NCBI GenBank assembly: GCA_038330145.1
Contig: JBBQNR010000012.1
Span: forward strand, 1-54,191
Source: JBBQNR01 sp038330145
GTDB lineage: Bacteria; Actinomycetota; Thermoleophilia; Solirubrobacterales; JBBDJG01
DNA length: 54,191 bases
Direction: 5' to 3'
The notes below the pieces were generated by a model, which saw only the letters and a program-made list of their open reading frames with translations, was not told the DNA's origin and did not search any database. The position numbers and the translations under genes are program-made. Positions 9,050 to 17,945 of the stretch are shown here, in pieces (the first letter of the stretch is position 1; every line of letters starts with the position of its first letter).

Positions 9050-10063
9050 GTGAGCGAGCCCGGACCGGCAGCTTCGGCAGGGCACGCGCGCGACGCGGAC
9101 CCCGCCCAACCAGCCATGGCAAAGCGAACCAAGGCGCCGCACCTGGCGTCCGTACAGAACACCCCGGCAGAGGGCCCGGGGGCAATGCCACGCGGCTCCG
9201 GCGAAGCCAAGCCGTCGGTTCCCGAGCTGGAGCGCTACGCGACCGCCCTGCGCATCGACTGCGTGCGGATGCTGGCCGTCGCCAAGTCCGGCCATCTCGA
9301 CAGCTCGCTGTCGGCGGCCGACATCGTGGCCGCGCTCTACTACCGCGTGCTGAGGCACGACCCCGAGCGGCCGAACTGGCCGGGACGGGATCGCTTCGTG
9401 CTCAGCAAGGGCCACGCGGCCCCGATTCAGTACGCCGCGCTGGCCCGCCACGGCTACTTCGCGCACGAGGATCTGATGGGGCTGCGAAAGCTCGACGCAC
9501 ATCTCCAGGGCCACCCCGACATGACCCGCACCCCGGGGGTCGAGGTCTCGACCGGCTCGCTCGGCCAGGGCCTGTCGATGTCGCTCGGCATCGCGCTCGG
9601 GCTGCGCCTGGACAGGATCGACGACGCGCACGTGTTCGCGGTGCTCTCAGACGGCGACTGCCAGGAGGGCCAGACGTGGGAGGCTGCCATGGCGTCCGCC
9701 CACTTCAAGATTTCGAACCTGACGGCGATCGTCGACTACAACCACCTCCAGACGGACGGCACGACCGAAGACGTGATGGACCTCAAGGATGTGCGCAAGA
9801 AGTTCGAGGCCTTCGAATGGGAGGCGATCGAGATCGACGGGCACGACATGCAGCAGGTCGTGGAGTCGCTGGAGTGGAGCCGCACGTGCGATCGCCCGGT
9901 TGCGATCGTCTGCCAGACAAAGAAGGGCCGCGGCGTCTCGATCATGGAGAACCAGTTCGGCTTCCACGGCAAGCCCCCGTCGGCGGACCAGGCCGAGCAG
10001 GCCCTGACCGAGCTGGAGGCCAAGCTCGCCGGGCAGACCGAAGCGCTGGGGCTTTCGCGATGA
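9050..10063 (+). CDS. Transketolase, N-terminal subunit
   Basis: The thiamine-diphosphate-binding half of a split transketolase, which transfers two-carbon ketol units in the pentose phosphate pathway. Motifs are SGHLDSSLSAADIVAALYY, the loop HPDMTRTPGVEVSTGSLGQG, and the thiamine motif LSDGDCQEGQTWEAAMAS followed by IVDYNHLQTDG. The longest start is GTG 9050 (337 residues); ATG 9116 and ATG 9185 (preceded by GGGGGC) are also in frame, and the conserved part begins only after 9215, so the start is uncertain. The next gene overlaps by ATGA and supplies the other half. Confidence 0.93.
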   Translation: MSEPGPAASAGHARDADPAQPAMAKRTKAPHLASVQNTPAEGPGAMPRGSGEAKPSVPELERYATALRIDCVRMLAVAKSGHLDSSLSAADIVAALYYRVLRHDPERPNWPGRDRFVLSKGHAAPIQYAALARHGYFAHEDLMGLRKLDAHLQGHPDMTRTPGVEVSTGSLGQGLSMSLGIALGLRLDRIDDAHVFAVLSDGDCQEGQTWEAAMASAHFKISNLTAIVDYNHLQTDGTTEDVMDLKDVRKKFEAFEWEAIEIDGHDMQQVVESLEWSRTCDRPVAIVCQTKKGRGVSIMENQFGFHGKPPSADQAEQALTELEAKLAGQTEALGLSR

Positions 10064-11061
10064 CTCCGCTCGCCGAGCGCGATCCGGTCCCGACGCGAAA
10101 GGCTTACGGTGCCGCGCTGGTCGAGCTGGGAGAGGCCCACGAGAACGTCGTCGCGCTGGATGCCGATCTCGCCGTGTCGACCCAGAGCATCGAGTTCGGA
10201 AAGCGCTTCCCGGAGCGATTCTTCAACGTCGGCACCGCCGAAGCGAACATGATGTCGATGGCCTGCGGATTGGCGACCACCGGCAAGGTGCCGTACGCCT
10301 CCAGCTTCGCGATCTTCGCCACCGGCCGCGCCTACGACCAGGTGCGGCTGGGCATCGCCCACAACGAGCTGCGCGTGAGGGTATGCGCCTCCCACGGCGG
10401 CCTCTCGCTGGGCGAGGACGGCGCCTCGCACCAGATGATCGAGGACATCGCCCTCATGAGGGTGATGCCGAAGATGCAGGTGATCGTTCCCGCCGACTAC
10501 AACCAGGCCTACCGCGCCGTGCTCGAGAGCTACGAACGCGAGGGCCCGATGTACATGCGCTTCGGGCGCCCGGCGACACCCTTCATCTACGAGGACGTGC
10601 CGAAGACGCTTGGCGGCGGCGCCGACGTGCTGCGCGAGGGTAAGGACATTTCGATTTTCGCCTGTGGCCACATGGTTTGGCGGGCCCTCGACGCGGCCGA
10701 GATGCTGGCGCGTGACGAGGGCATCGACGCCGAGGTCGTGAACGTCGCGATCATCAAGCCGCTCGACTCGGAGGCCGTGCTGGAATCGCTGGCGCGCACC
10801 GGCGTGGCGGTGACAGCCGAGGAGCACCGCAAGGTCGGCGGCCTCGCTGACGCCATCCGCGAGGTGGCGGCCGAGCAGTACCCGGTGCCGGTGTTCGCCG
10901 TCGGTGTCGGTGACCGCTTCGGCCTCTCCGGCACGGGCGAGGCGGTGATGGAGCGCTTCGGCCTCACGGCCGAGGGCATCGCCGACACGGCGCGGCAGGC
11001 GCTGGCCCTGAAGCCGGTCGTGAAGCACGCTCCATCGGTCCTCGGCGGCACGGACGACTAA
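10060..11061 (+). CDS. Transketolase, C-terminal subunit
   Basis: Pyrimidine-binding and C-terminal domains of the split transketolase, 333 residues. The ATG overlaps the stop of the N-terminal subunit (ATGA), implying coupled translation and a 1:1 complex. Motifs: VVALDADLAVSTQSIEFGKRFPERF, FNVGTAEANMMSMACGLA (containing the conserved glutamate that activates the cofactor), ASHGGLSLGEDGASHQMIED, and a C-terminal domain with VTAEEHRKVGGLADAI. A larger frame extends upstream inside the first gene but is only a shadow. Confidence 0.94.
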   Translation: MTPLAERDPVPTRKAYGAALVELGEAHENVVALDADLAVSTQSIEFGKRFPERFFNVGTAEANMMSMACGLATTGKVPYASSFAIFATGRAYDQVRLGIAHNELRVRVCASHGGLSLGEDGASHQMIEDIALMRVMPKMQVIVPADYNQAYRAVLESYEREGPMYMRFGRPATPFIYEDVPKTLGGGADVLREGKDISIFACGHMVWRALDAAEMLARDEGIDAEVVNVAIIKPLDSEAVLESLARTGVAVTAEEHRKVGGLADAIREVAAEQYPVPVFAVGVGDRFGLSGTGEAVMERFGLTAEGIADTARQALALKPVVKHAPSVLGGTDD

Positions 11062-11350
11062 CTCCGAGCCTCGGCCGCTAGGTCGGCAACCGGGGCCATC
11101 CACCTCGGACAATCAAGCCCTTCGGCGGACGACCCCGGTCGCCTCCCACCTGGGGTTCCGGGTTCGCTCTGGGGACGCCGGCAGGAGAGGCTTCTGGGAT
11201 GAAGAAACTTGGGATGAAGGGGGGCTGAGGTTCGGTTTGCGGCGGTCTCTGCGCGAAAAAAGCCCGCATTTGACACAATTCCCAACTTCTTCTGGAGGCG
11301 GCTGAAGGCCGACTCTCATTCCTTTTGGTGTTCGGCGAAGCCGACTCGAT
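11062..11350. other. Intergenic region before ftsE
   Basis: This 289-base stretch holds no convincing gene. It has a partial direct repeat (TGGGATGAAG twice within 11196-11218), a run of A after GCGCG, a TTGACA at 11270 without a good partner -10 box, a weak hairpin CGGC-TGAAG-GCCG, and the 19-bp repeat directly before the ftsE start. It probably contains the promoter of the ftsEX block. Confidence 0.6.
11327..11345. repeat. 19-bp hairpin-forming repeat, copy 2 (directly before ftsE)
   Basis: Identical to 6734-6752 (GGTGTTCGGCGAAGCCGAC; stem TCGGC/GCCGA, GAA loop). Here it ends only 5 bases before the ftsE ATG, where a ribosome binding site would normally be, and no other clear one is visible. 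Confidence 0.85.
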
Positions 11351-12166
11351 ATGACTATGCGTAAGAACAACGGAAGCAAGCAGGGCGCCGTCACGGCAGG
11401 ATCCGGCGCCCGAAATGGCACGCCTGCTGTCCAGCTTCGCGACGTAACGGTCGTCTATCCGGGCGGCAACGTTGGGCTCGATGGTGCCTCGGTCGCGATC
11501 GACCGGGGCGAGTTTGCCTTCCTCGTCGGCCCGACCGGCTGCGGAAAATCGACCTTCATCCGCCTGCTGATGCGACAGGCGCAGGCGGGCCGTGGCCAGG
11601 CCCTGATCGCCGGCCGCGACATCGGCAAGCTGCCGCGCTCGAAGGTGCCGATGCTGCGGCGCAACATCGGCGTCGTGTTCCAGGACTACAAGCTGCTGCC
11701 GAATCGCACCATCTACGACAACGTCGCCTACTGCCTTCAGGTGATCGGCGAGCGGCGCTCCGAGATCCGTCGCAAGGTGCCGGAGGCCCTGCGCCTGGTG
11801 GGTCTCACGACCAAGCTCAACTCCTACCCCGACGAGCTCTCCGGCGGCGAGCAGCAGCGTGTCTCGCTGGCGCGGGCGTTCGTCAACCACCCGCCACTGC
11901 TGCTGGCGGACGAGCCCACGGGCAATCTCGATCCCGAGACCTCGGTCGGGATCATGCAGCTGCTCTACCGCATGAACCGCACCGGCACGACCGTGATCGT
12001 GGCCACTCACGATCGCGAGATGGTCGACCGCATGCGCCGCCGCGTGATCCAGCTCCGGGAGGGCCGCATCGTGCGCGATCAGCACTCCGGGCTCTACCTG
12101 GCCGACGAGTCGACCAGCGAGTTCGCCGCCCGTCTCGAAAACGGCGTCCCCGCTGCAGGGCGGTAG
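11351..12166 (+). CDS. ftsE: Cell division ATP-binding protein FtsE
   Basis: ABC-type ATPase that partners FtsX to control peptidoglycan hydrolases at the septum. The product has 271 residues. After a ~20-residue polar leader it shows Walker A GPTGCGKS, the Q-loop VVFQDYKLLPNRT, signature LSGGEQQRVSLARAF and Walker B LLLADEPTGNLDPETS, then the H-loop VATHDREMV. The pattern VYPGG..GLDGASVAIDRGEF and the adjacent ftsX make FtsE rather than another importer ATPase the right call. ftsX begins 3 bases after the stop. Confidence 0.96.
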   Translation: MTMRKNNGSKQGAVTAGSGARNGTPAVQLRDVTVVYPGGNVGLDGASVAIDRGEFAFLVGPTGCGKSTFIRLLMRQAQAGRGQALIAGRDIGKLPRSKVPMLRRNIGVVFQDYKLLPNRTIYDNVAYCLQVIGERRSEIRRKVPEALRLVGLTTKLNSYPDELSGGEQQRVSLARAFVNHPPLLLADEPTGNLDPETSVGIMQLLYRMNRTGTTVIVATHDREMVDRMRRRVIQLREGRIVRDQHSGLYLADESTSEFAARLENGVPAAGR

Positions 12167-12169
12167 GCC

Positions 12170-13072
12170 ATGAGACTCGGCTTCTTCCTCAAGGAGTCAC
12201 TGCGCGCGTTGCGCCGCAACGCCGCGCCGAGCCTGGCCGCGTTCGCGACCATCCTGATCACGACCCTGGTCCTCGGGGTCTTTATTCCCGTCATGCGCGC
12301 CGCGACAGCGAAGACGAACGAGGTTCGCAACAAGATCGAGCTCGAGGTCTTCGTCCACGAGGACGCCACCAACGCGGAGGTGGCAAAGCTCGGAAGCAGC
12401 ATTCGCTCGACGGCACACGTCGAGCGCGCCGATTACATCAGCAAGTCGGAGGCGCTGCGAATCCTGCGCAATCGCCTGGGCACGAAGTCGGACATAGTCA
12501 ACGACCTGCCGGGTAACCCGCTGCCTGCCTCGTACCGGATCAAGCTCGACGACCCCGGTAACTCCGACAGCGTCAAGGGCTCGCTTCAGCCGCTGGGCGC
12601 GAACGGAAAGCCTCACTTCATCAGCCCCGCCATCGACGAGATCAAGAACCGTGAGGACGACACCAACAAGATCCTGTCGGCGACCAGCACGATCAAGATC
12701 CTGCTCGCCGGCCTCGCCGGCCTGCTGGTGCTCGCATCTGTGCTGCTGGTCGCCAACACGATTCGCCTCTCGGTCTTCGCGCGCAGGCGCGAGGTCGAGG
12801 TGATGACGCTTGTCGGGGCGACCAACTGGTTCGTGCGCTGGCCATTTGTGATCGAGGGGCTGATCGTCGGCTTTTTCGGCGGCCTGGTCGCGGTCGGCCT
12901 GCTGTGGGTGGCGAAGGCGACCGTCGTCGACCCGCTCTCGGATCGCTTCGCCCTCATAGCGGCCCCGCAGACGATCCAGTTCACCCTGCTGGTGGCCCTT
13001 CTGCTCGCGGCCGCCACGGCTGTCTCGGCGATCGGCTCCGGGCTGACGCTGCGAAGGTTCCTGCGCGTCTAG
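12170..13072 (+). CDS. ftsX: Cell division protein FtsX
   Basis: Membrane partner of FtsE, 300 residues. A first transmembrane segment (about 23-43) is followed by an extracytoplasmic domain of about 130 residues containing ELEVFVHEDATNAEVAKL and KPHFISPAIDEI, then three transmembrane segments (near 165-185, 220-245 and 265-290). FARRREVEVMTLVGATNWFVRWPF is the hallmark FtsX cytoplasmic loop. Overlapping arrangement with ftsE supports an operon; the downstream peptidase could be the periplasmic effector or simply a neighbour. Confidence 0.95.
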   Translation: MRLGFFLKESLRALRRNAAPSLAAFATILITTLVLGVFIPVMRAATAKTNEVRNKIELEVFVHEDATNAEVAKLGSSIRSTAHVERADYISKSEALRILRNRLGTKSDIVNDLPGNPLPASYRIKLDDPGNSDSVKGSLQPLGANGKPHFISPAIDEIKNREDDTNKILSATSTIKILLAGLAGLLVLASVLLVANTIRLSVFARRREVEVMTLVGATNWFVRWPFVIEGLIVGFFGGLVAVGLLWVAKATVVDPLSDRFALIAAPQTIQFTLLVALLLAAATAVSAIGSGLTLRRFLRV

Positions 13073-13162
13073 CCGGGCCAGGCTCTACCTGGGGCAGCCA
13101 GCGCGGCTCCCAGGGTCGGTCTGTAGTGTCATCGGGCTGATGTCAGCGACGAAAAACATCGC

Positions 13163-14341
13163 ATGGGCAAGCTGATCGCGCTCGCCGCCGTGCTGGCGGC
13201 GCTGGCGGGCGGCCTCTACGTGGGCGGCCATCCCGACAGGCTGCCTCAGGCGCTTCAGGACGTGTTCGTCGAGGAGGACGCCGCGCTGTCGTCGGAGGCG
13301 GCGGACCTGATCAGGGACAACTACGCCAAGAAGGTCTCCGACCAGCGGTTGCAGAACGGTTCGGTTCGGGGGATGGTGGATGAGCTCCACGATCGCTTCT
13401 CGCATTACTTCTCGCCCCGCGAGAGCAGGCTCTTCCGGGAAGCGGTGGGGGGGCAGTTCTCAGGCATCGGCCTGACCGTGATCGACCACAAACGCGGCCT
13501 GCTCGTGAACGGCGTTTACAAGGACACGCCGGCGAAGCGAGCCGGCATGAGGCCCGGCGACGTGATCCTGAAGGTGAACGGCGACTCGATCGCCGGCGAG
13601 CCATCCCAGCTGGCGACCGCGAAGATCAAGGGCCCGCCCGGCACCGCCGTGCGGCTCACGGTCCTGCGCCCCTCGACCGGTAAGCGCATGCTGCTGACAA
13701 TCAAGCGTGCCCGCATCGAGATCCCGGTCGTGGCCGGCAGGCTTCGCCGTGTCGCCGGCAAGCGCCTCGGCGTCGTCGGCATCGCCTCCTTCACCAGCGG
13801 GGTTCACGCACAGCTGCGCCAGGAGCTTCGGCGGCTGCTGGACCGTGGCGCGAAGGGCCTTGTGCTCGACCTGCGCCAGAACGGCGGCGGCCTATTGGAC
13901 GAGGCAGTGCTCGTATCCAGCGCCTTCATCCCCAGCGGCGTGATCGTCTCGACCCGCGGCCGCAAGAGCGCGCCGCGTGTGCTGAAGGCGACCGGGGGAG
14001 CGTTCGTGAACGTGCCGGTCGTGGTGCTGGTCGACCGCGGCACCGCCAGCGCGTCAGAGATCGTCACCGCCGCCCTTCACGAGCGCCTCGGCTCCAAGGT
14101 GGTGGGGCGGCGCACCTTCGGCAAGGGGGTATTCGGCCAGGTTTTCGACCTGCCCAACGGCGGGTCCCTCGACCTCACCCTCGGCAACTACTACACGCCG
14201 ACCGGCCGCAATCTTGGCGGCAAGGGGATCCGCCCCGACGTCGTCACCGCGGACAAGCCGGCCACCAAGCCGGACGAGGCGCTTCAACGCGCGCTGCAGG
14301 TGCTCGAGGCCGAGTCCGGCCGACCGCGCAAACGAGGCTGA
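13163..14341 (+). CDS. Carboxy-terminal processing peptidase (S41, PDZ-containing)
   Basis: A 392-residue S41 protease. A single N-terminal membrane or signal segment (LIALAAVLAALAGGLYVGG) places the catalytic part outside the membrane. A PDZ domain at about 90-180 includes GIGLTVIDHKRGLLVNGVY and RAGMRPGDVILKVNG. The protease core has GLVLDLRQNGGGLLDEA, the serine region DRGTASASEIVTAALHE and the lysine region GRRTFGKGVFGQ, together the Ser-Lys dyad of the family. It degrades or matures proteins at C-termini; with ftsEX close by, a cell-wall hydrolase substrate is plausible but not shown. Its stop overlaps the rnr start (TGATG). Confidence 0.93.
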   Translation: MGKLIALAAVLAALAGGLYVGGHPDRLPQALQDVFVEEDAALSSEAADLIRDNYAKKVSDQRLQNGSVRGMVDELHDRFSHYFSPRESRLFREAVGGQFSGIGLTVIDHKRGLLVNGVYKDTPAKRAGMRPGDVILKVNGDSIAGEPSQLATAKIKGPPGTAVRLTVLRPSTGKRMLLTIKRARIEIPVVAGRLRRVAGKRLGVVGIASFTSGVHAQLRQELRRLLDRGAKGLVLDLRQNGGGLLDEAVLVSSAFIPSGVIVSTRGRKSAPRVLKATGGAFVNVPVVVLVDRGTASASEIVTAALHERLGSKVVGRRTFGKGVFGQVFDLPNGGSLDLTLGNYYTPTGRNLGGKGIRPDVVTADKPATKPDEALQRALQVLEAESGRPRKRG

Positions 14342-16161
14342 TGCCGGCGCTCGCCGAGCACAACACGTTCGTCGGCGTGCTCGAGCGGCGCGGTCGCTTC
14401 ACGGTGGTCGAGCGGCTGTTCGAGAAGGGCAGGCGCGTCAACGTCGACGTGCGCCGCCGCAACGACCTCTCGCCAGGCGAGATCGTGCTGGTGCGCGTGG
14501 GCGGCCGGCGCGGCAGCGCCGAGGTCGTGCGCTCGCTGGGCCGACCGGACGTCGCGCGCGATGTCGTCGAGGCGCTGATGGTGGAGCGCGGGCTGGCGCG
14601 CAGCTTCGACCAGCGGGTCGAGCGCGAGGCCGCCGAGAGCGCACGGTCCGAGGACACCGGCAGGCGGCGGGACCTGACCGATCTGCGCACGTTCACGATC
14701 GACCCCGCCAGCGCGCGCGACTTCGACGACGCCATCTCGGTCGAGATGGAGGGGGACCTGTTCAACCTCTACGTGCACATCGCCGACGTCGCGGCCCACG
14801 TCAAGCCGGGGTCCGCGGTCGACCAGGAGGCGCTGCGGCGCGGAAACAGCGTCTACGTGCCCGGCGCTGTCGAGCCGATGCTTCCCGAGGCTCTTTCGAA
14901 CGACGCCTGCAGCCTCGTCCCGGGACAGCCCCGCAGGACCGTGACGGCTGAGATGTCGATCGACGGCGAGGGCCAGGTGCGCAAGGTCTCCTTCTATCGC
15001 AGCATGATCCGCTCCGATCGCCGGCTCAGCTACGAGGAGGTCGACGAGGTGTTCAGCGGCCGGGCGCCCGAGCCCGAGCCGGTGGTCAAGCAATTGCGCA
15101 GCGCCCGCAGGCTCGCGAGCATCCTCCGCACCCGTCGCCTGAAGCGAGGCGCACTCGGGCTCGAGACCTCCGAGCCAGAGTTCGAGTTCGACCAAGCCGG
15201 CGACGTCGTGCGCGCGATCGACGCCGTGCAGACGGAGGCTCACAGCGTGATCGAGGAGCTGATGATCCTGACCAACGAGCAGGTCGCGCAGGAGCTGGGG
15301 CGCCGGCGCAAGCCGCTCCTGTACCGGGCGCACGAGCAGCCCGATCCGGAGGCGATCGCCTTCCTGGTATCGCAGCTGGAGAGCCTCGAGATTCCGATGC
15401 CGCCGATTCCCGATCCGATTACGCCCGCGGCCGCTCGGGAGCTCGTCGGGGCGCTCGCGCTGGCCGTGGAGCAGCACGTCCAGCGCACGGGCCGTGGTCG
15501 CCAGGCGCTGACGTCGCTGGTGCTTCGATCGCTCAAGCCGGCCTTCTACTCGCCACGGAACCTCGGTCACGCCGGGCTAGCGAGCGAGGCCTACGCGCAC
15601 TTCACGTCTCCGATCCGGCGCTACCCTGACCTGATCGTGCACTGGTCGCTGCTGTCGTCGATCGGCGCGGGAGAGCCGGAGCCACCGGCGCATTCCCTGA
15701 CCGAGATCGGTGCCCACTGCTCGCAGAGCGAGCGCGACGCGATGGCGCTCGAGCGCAAGGCGGACGACGTCTGCCTGGCATTCCTGCTCGAGCACGACCT
15801 CTACACGAACGGCTGGGAGCGCAGCTTCGAGGGCGAGGTCAGCGGCGTGATCGGCGGCGGGCTCTTCATCAGCTTTTCGATCGGAGAGCGCAGCTCGGCT
15901 CCTTGCGAAGGATTTCTTCCAGTCCGCACGCTGCGCGGAGAGTTCTACGAGCTCAACGAGCAGTCCACCGCATTGGTCGGGCGCCGCAGCGGGCAGCAGA
16001 TCCGGCTCGGAGACCCGCTCCAGGTGACAGTGACCTCCGTCGAGACCCCGCGTGGGCGGGTGGATCTGGTGCCGGCGGCCAAGAGTGGGAGAGAGCCCGG
16101 GGGCCAGCGCGCCGGCGCGGATCGGAGCAAAGCCGTCGCGGGGCGCGGGCGCCGGCGATGA
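14341..16161 (+). CDS. rnr: Ribonuclease R / RNase II-family 3'-5' exoribonuclease
   Basis: A 606-residue RNB-family exoribonuclease, shorter than the ~800 residues of the enterobacterial enzyme: the N-terminal cold-shock region is reduced. The RNB domain starts near residue 115 with the metal-binding motif DPASARDFDDAISVE and contains AEMSIDGEGQVRKVSFYRSM and YAHFTSPIRRYPDLIVH. An S1-like domain follows (GVIGGGLFISF) and ends in a basic Arg/Gly tail. RNase R degrades structured and non-stop mRNA and acts with tmRNA-SmpB, and smpB overlaps its stop by ATGA here, with ssrA 1.3 kb downstream. Confidence 0.93.
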   Translation: MPALAEHNTFVGVLERRGRFTVVERLFEKGRRVNVDVRRRNDLSPGEIVLVRVGGRRGSAEVVRSLGRPDVARDVVEALMVERGLARSFDQRVEREAAESARSEDTGRRRDLTDLRTFTIDPASARDFDDAISVEMEGDLFNLYVHIADVAAHVKPGSAVDQEALRRGNSVYVPGAVEPMLPEALSNDACSLVPGQPRRTVTAEMSIDGEGQVRKVSFYRSMIRSDRRLSYEEVDEVFSGRAPEPEPVVKQLRSARRLASILRTRRLKRGALGLETSEPEFEFDQAGDVVRAIDAVQTEAHSVIEELMILTNEQVAQELGRRRKPLLYRAHEQPDPEAIAFLVSQLESLEIPMPPIPDPITPAAARELVGALALAVEQHVQRTGRGRQALTSLVLRSLKPAFYSPRNLGHAGLASEAYAHFTSPIRRYPDLIVHWSLLSSIGAGEPEPPAHSLTEIGAHCSQSERDAMALERKADDVCLAFLLEHDLYTNGWERSFEGEVSGVIGGGLFISFSIGERSSAPCEGFLPVRTLRGEFYELNEQSTALVGRRSGQQIRLGDPLQVTVTSVETPRGRVDLVPAAKSGREPGGQRAGADRSKAVAGRGRRR

Positions 16162-16646
16162 GCAAGAAGGGCGAAGGGGGGCCGCGCAAACTGGCATCGG
16201 GTGACGTCGCCACCAATCGGCAGGCACGCTTCCGATACGAGCTCATGGACAAGTGGGAGGCGGGCATCGTGCTCGAGGGCAGCGAGGTGAAGTCGCTGCG
16301 CGACGGAAAGGCGAACATCAAGGACTCTTACGCGACGGTGCGCGACGGCGAGGTCTGGCTTCAGGGAGCACACATCGCTCCCTACGCACCCGCCGCCGCT
16401 GACGGCCACGACCCCGAGCGCCCACGCAAGCTGTTGCTGCGCCGCAGCGAGATCGAGCGCCTGATCGGCAAGACCCAGGAGAAGGGCCTGACGCTGATAC
16501 CGACGCGAATCTATTTCTCGGGATCGAACGCGAAGGTCGAAATCGCCCTGGCCAAGGGCAAGGAGCTGCGCGACAAGCGCGACACGATCCGCGACCGTGA
16601 GCAACGTCGCGAGATGGAGCGCGCGCTCAAGGAACGGTCGCGCTAG
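16158..16646 (+). CDS. smpB: SsrA-binding protein SmpB
   Basis: SmpB escorts tmRNA to stalled ribosomes. The product has 162 residues, with the beta-barrel core NRQARFRYELMDKWEAGIVL and EGSEVKSLRDGKANIKDSYA, plus GLTLIPTRIYFSG and the basic C-terminal tail KGKELRDKRDTIRDREQRREM, which in the family acts as a codon-anticodon mimic. ATG 16158 overlaps the rnr stop; a longer frame upstream is spurious. The gene ends head-on with a reverse-strand gene, sharing 4 bases. Confidence 0.97.
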   Translation: MSKKGEGGPRKLASGDVATNRQARFRYELMDKWEAGIVLEGSEVKSLRDGKANIKDSYATVRDGEVWLQGAHIAPYAPAAADGHDPERPRKLLLRRSEIERLIGKTQEKGLTLIPTRIYFSGSNAKVEIALAKGKELRDKRDTIRDREQRREMERALKERSR

Positions 16647-16993
16647 CCCTCGACGTCCATGCGCTGGACGAGGCCGCCGCTGACTGTGTAGACGTGGGTG
16701 ACGTGGCGATCCGTGAGCAGGTTGCCGTCGAGGTCGTGCACAAGCTGGTGCACGTCGACCGCGACGCGGCCGTCGTCGGTCGCTGAGAACCGTTGGGGCT
16801 CGACCTGCGACTCGACCTGCGTGAACTGGCGCGTCCAGTAGTCGCGCACGCCGGCGTGACCGTGCACGCGCCCACCCTCCATCGCGTTGGGCCAGTCGAC
16901 GTCCGTATGCATGAGGGCGATCGCCGCGTCGATGTCGCGCGCATTGAAGGCGGCGTACGCCCTCACCAGCAGATGCTCGTCTTCCGCGTTCAC
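16643..16993 (-). CDS. SnoaL-like / NTF2-fold protein
   Basis: A 116-residue protein read from GTG 16993: DEHLLVRAYAAFNARDIDAA forms the first helices and DGRVAVDVHQLVHDLDGNLL and HVTHVYTVSGGLVQRMDVEG the sheet typical of SnoaL-like proteins. Function unknown. It begins 2 bases after the stop of the M50 protease, so both are probably co-transcribed. Its stop codon overlaps the smpB stop in the opposite direction. An open frame continues upstream through the protease gene but is a shadow. Confidence 0.75.
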   Translation of the reverse strand: MNAEDEHLLVRAYAAFNARDIDAAIALMHTDVDWPNAMEGGRVHGHAGVRDYWTRQFTQVESQVEPQRFSATDDGRVAVDVHQLVHDLDGNLLTDRHVTHVYTVSGGLVQRMDVEG

Positions 16994-16995
16994 GG

Positions 16996-17880
16996 CTAGG
17001 CGTCGCTGAAGCTGCGATCGATGAACGTCTGCGACATCCCGAACGCCAGCAGCGCGATCAGACCGAGGTAGAGAGCGGCGATCAGGATTCGCGTGCGCGG
17101 GCTGACCTTGTAGTACTCCTGGAGGGCCGGGTCCTTGCGCTCGCGCCAGCGACGCCAGGTCTCCATGCCGCCAAAGAGCAGAATCAGCAACATGATCGGA
17201 TTCGGGAACACGAACACCAATGCGACCAGGGCGGCGAAGCCGACGATCCACATCCAGGGCGAAAGCGCGGCCATCACGCGGCCGCCGTCGAGCGGCAGCA
17301 CCGGCAACAGGTTGAAGAGGTTGAGGAAGAAGCCCGTGAAGGCCAGTGCTCGGAAGAGGTCGTTGCCGGTCGCGTCCGCGACGGGAATCAGGGCGGCCGC
17401 GCCGAGGCTGCCGAGGATCGGTCCCGCGATCCCAACTCGTGCCTCCGCGGCGGCGTTGTCGCCGAGCGACTTGGCCCAGATGACCGCGCCCAGGAATGGA
17501 ATGAACATCGGCGCCGAGGCCTTGATGCCCTCGTTGCGGAGCTGCAGCACGTGACCCATCTCGTGCACGAACAGCAGCAGCACGAAGCCGATCGCGAACT
17601 TCCAGCCCCAGATCAGGGAGTAGGCGGCGACCGAGACCAGCATGCTGGCCGAGGTCGTGAGCAGCTTCAGCTTCGGCAGCAGTAACAGCAGCGCCTTCAG
17701 CTTGAGCCCGAACTTGGCCAGCAGCAGGGCAGCGGCGGCGAACGGGGTCCCGAGCTTCTTCCAGTTGAAGCCGCGGCGGCCGGAGCCAGGGTGAATCGGG
17801 CCCCCCTCGACGCGGTCGTCGGCAGAGGGAGGGGGTGGGATCTCCGCCGGGTAGCGGTCGGTGTAGTGGCCGGATTCCAT
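16996..17880 (-). CDS. Site-2-protease-like membrane metallopeptidase (M50)
   Basis: A 294-residue membrane protein with a cytoplasmic Pro-rich N-terminus. The zinc motif HEMGH is at residues 106-110 inside a hydrophobic helix, and the third-ligand motif LPLDGGRVMAAL lies near 205 in another helix, as in intramembrane metalloproteases. About six hydrophobic segments are visible. Substrates in this family are membrane-bound regulators, but no anti-sigma factor is nearby. The start is 65 bases from the 5' end of ssrA on the other strand. Confidence 0.88.
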   Translation of the reverse strand: MESGHYTDRYPAEIPPPPSADDRVEGGPIHPGSGRRGFNWKKLGTPFAAAALLLAKFGLKLKALLLLLPKLKLLTTSASMLVSVAAYSLIWGWKFAIGFVLLLFVHEMGHVLQLRNEGIKASAPMFIPFLGAVIWAKSLGDNAAAEARVGIAGPILGSLGAAALIPVADATGNDLFRALAFTGFFLNLFNLLPVLPLDGGRVMAALSPWMWIVGFAALVALVFVFPNPIMLLILLFGGMETWRRWRERKDPALQEYYKVSPRTRILIAALYLGLIALLAFGMSQTFIDRSFSDA

Positions 17881-17945
17881 GCGTATCTTTCGGCTTTTTA
17901 GAGCCTGAGGCTAAGATTACCCTTGTAGATAGGACTGAAATCCAA

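Noticed and set aside
11270..11275. TTGACA upstream of ftsE as a -35 box
   Set aside because: No acceptable -10 hexamer at 16-19 bases; left as an unassigned intergenic element.
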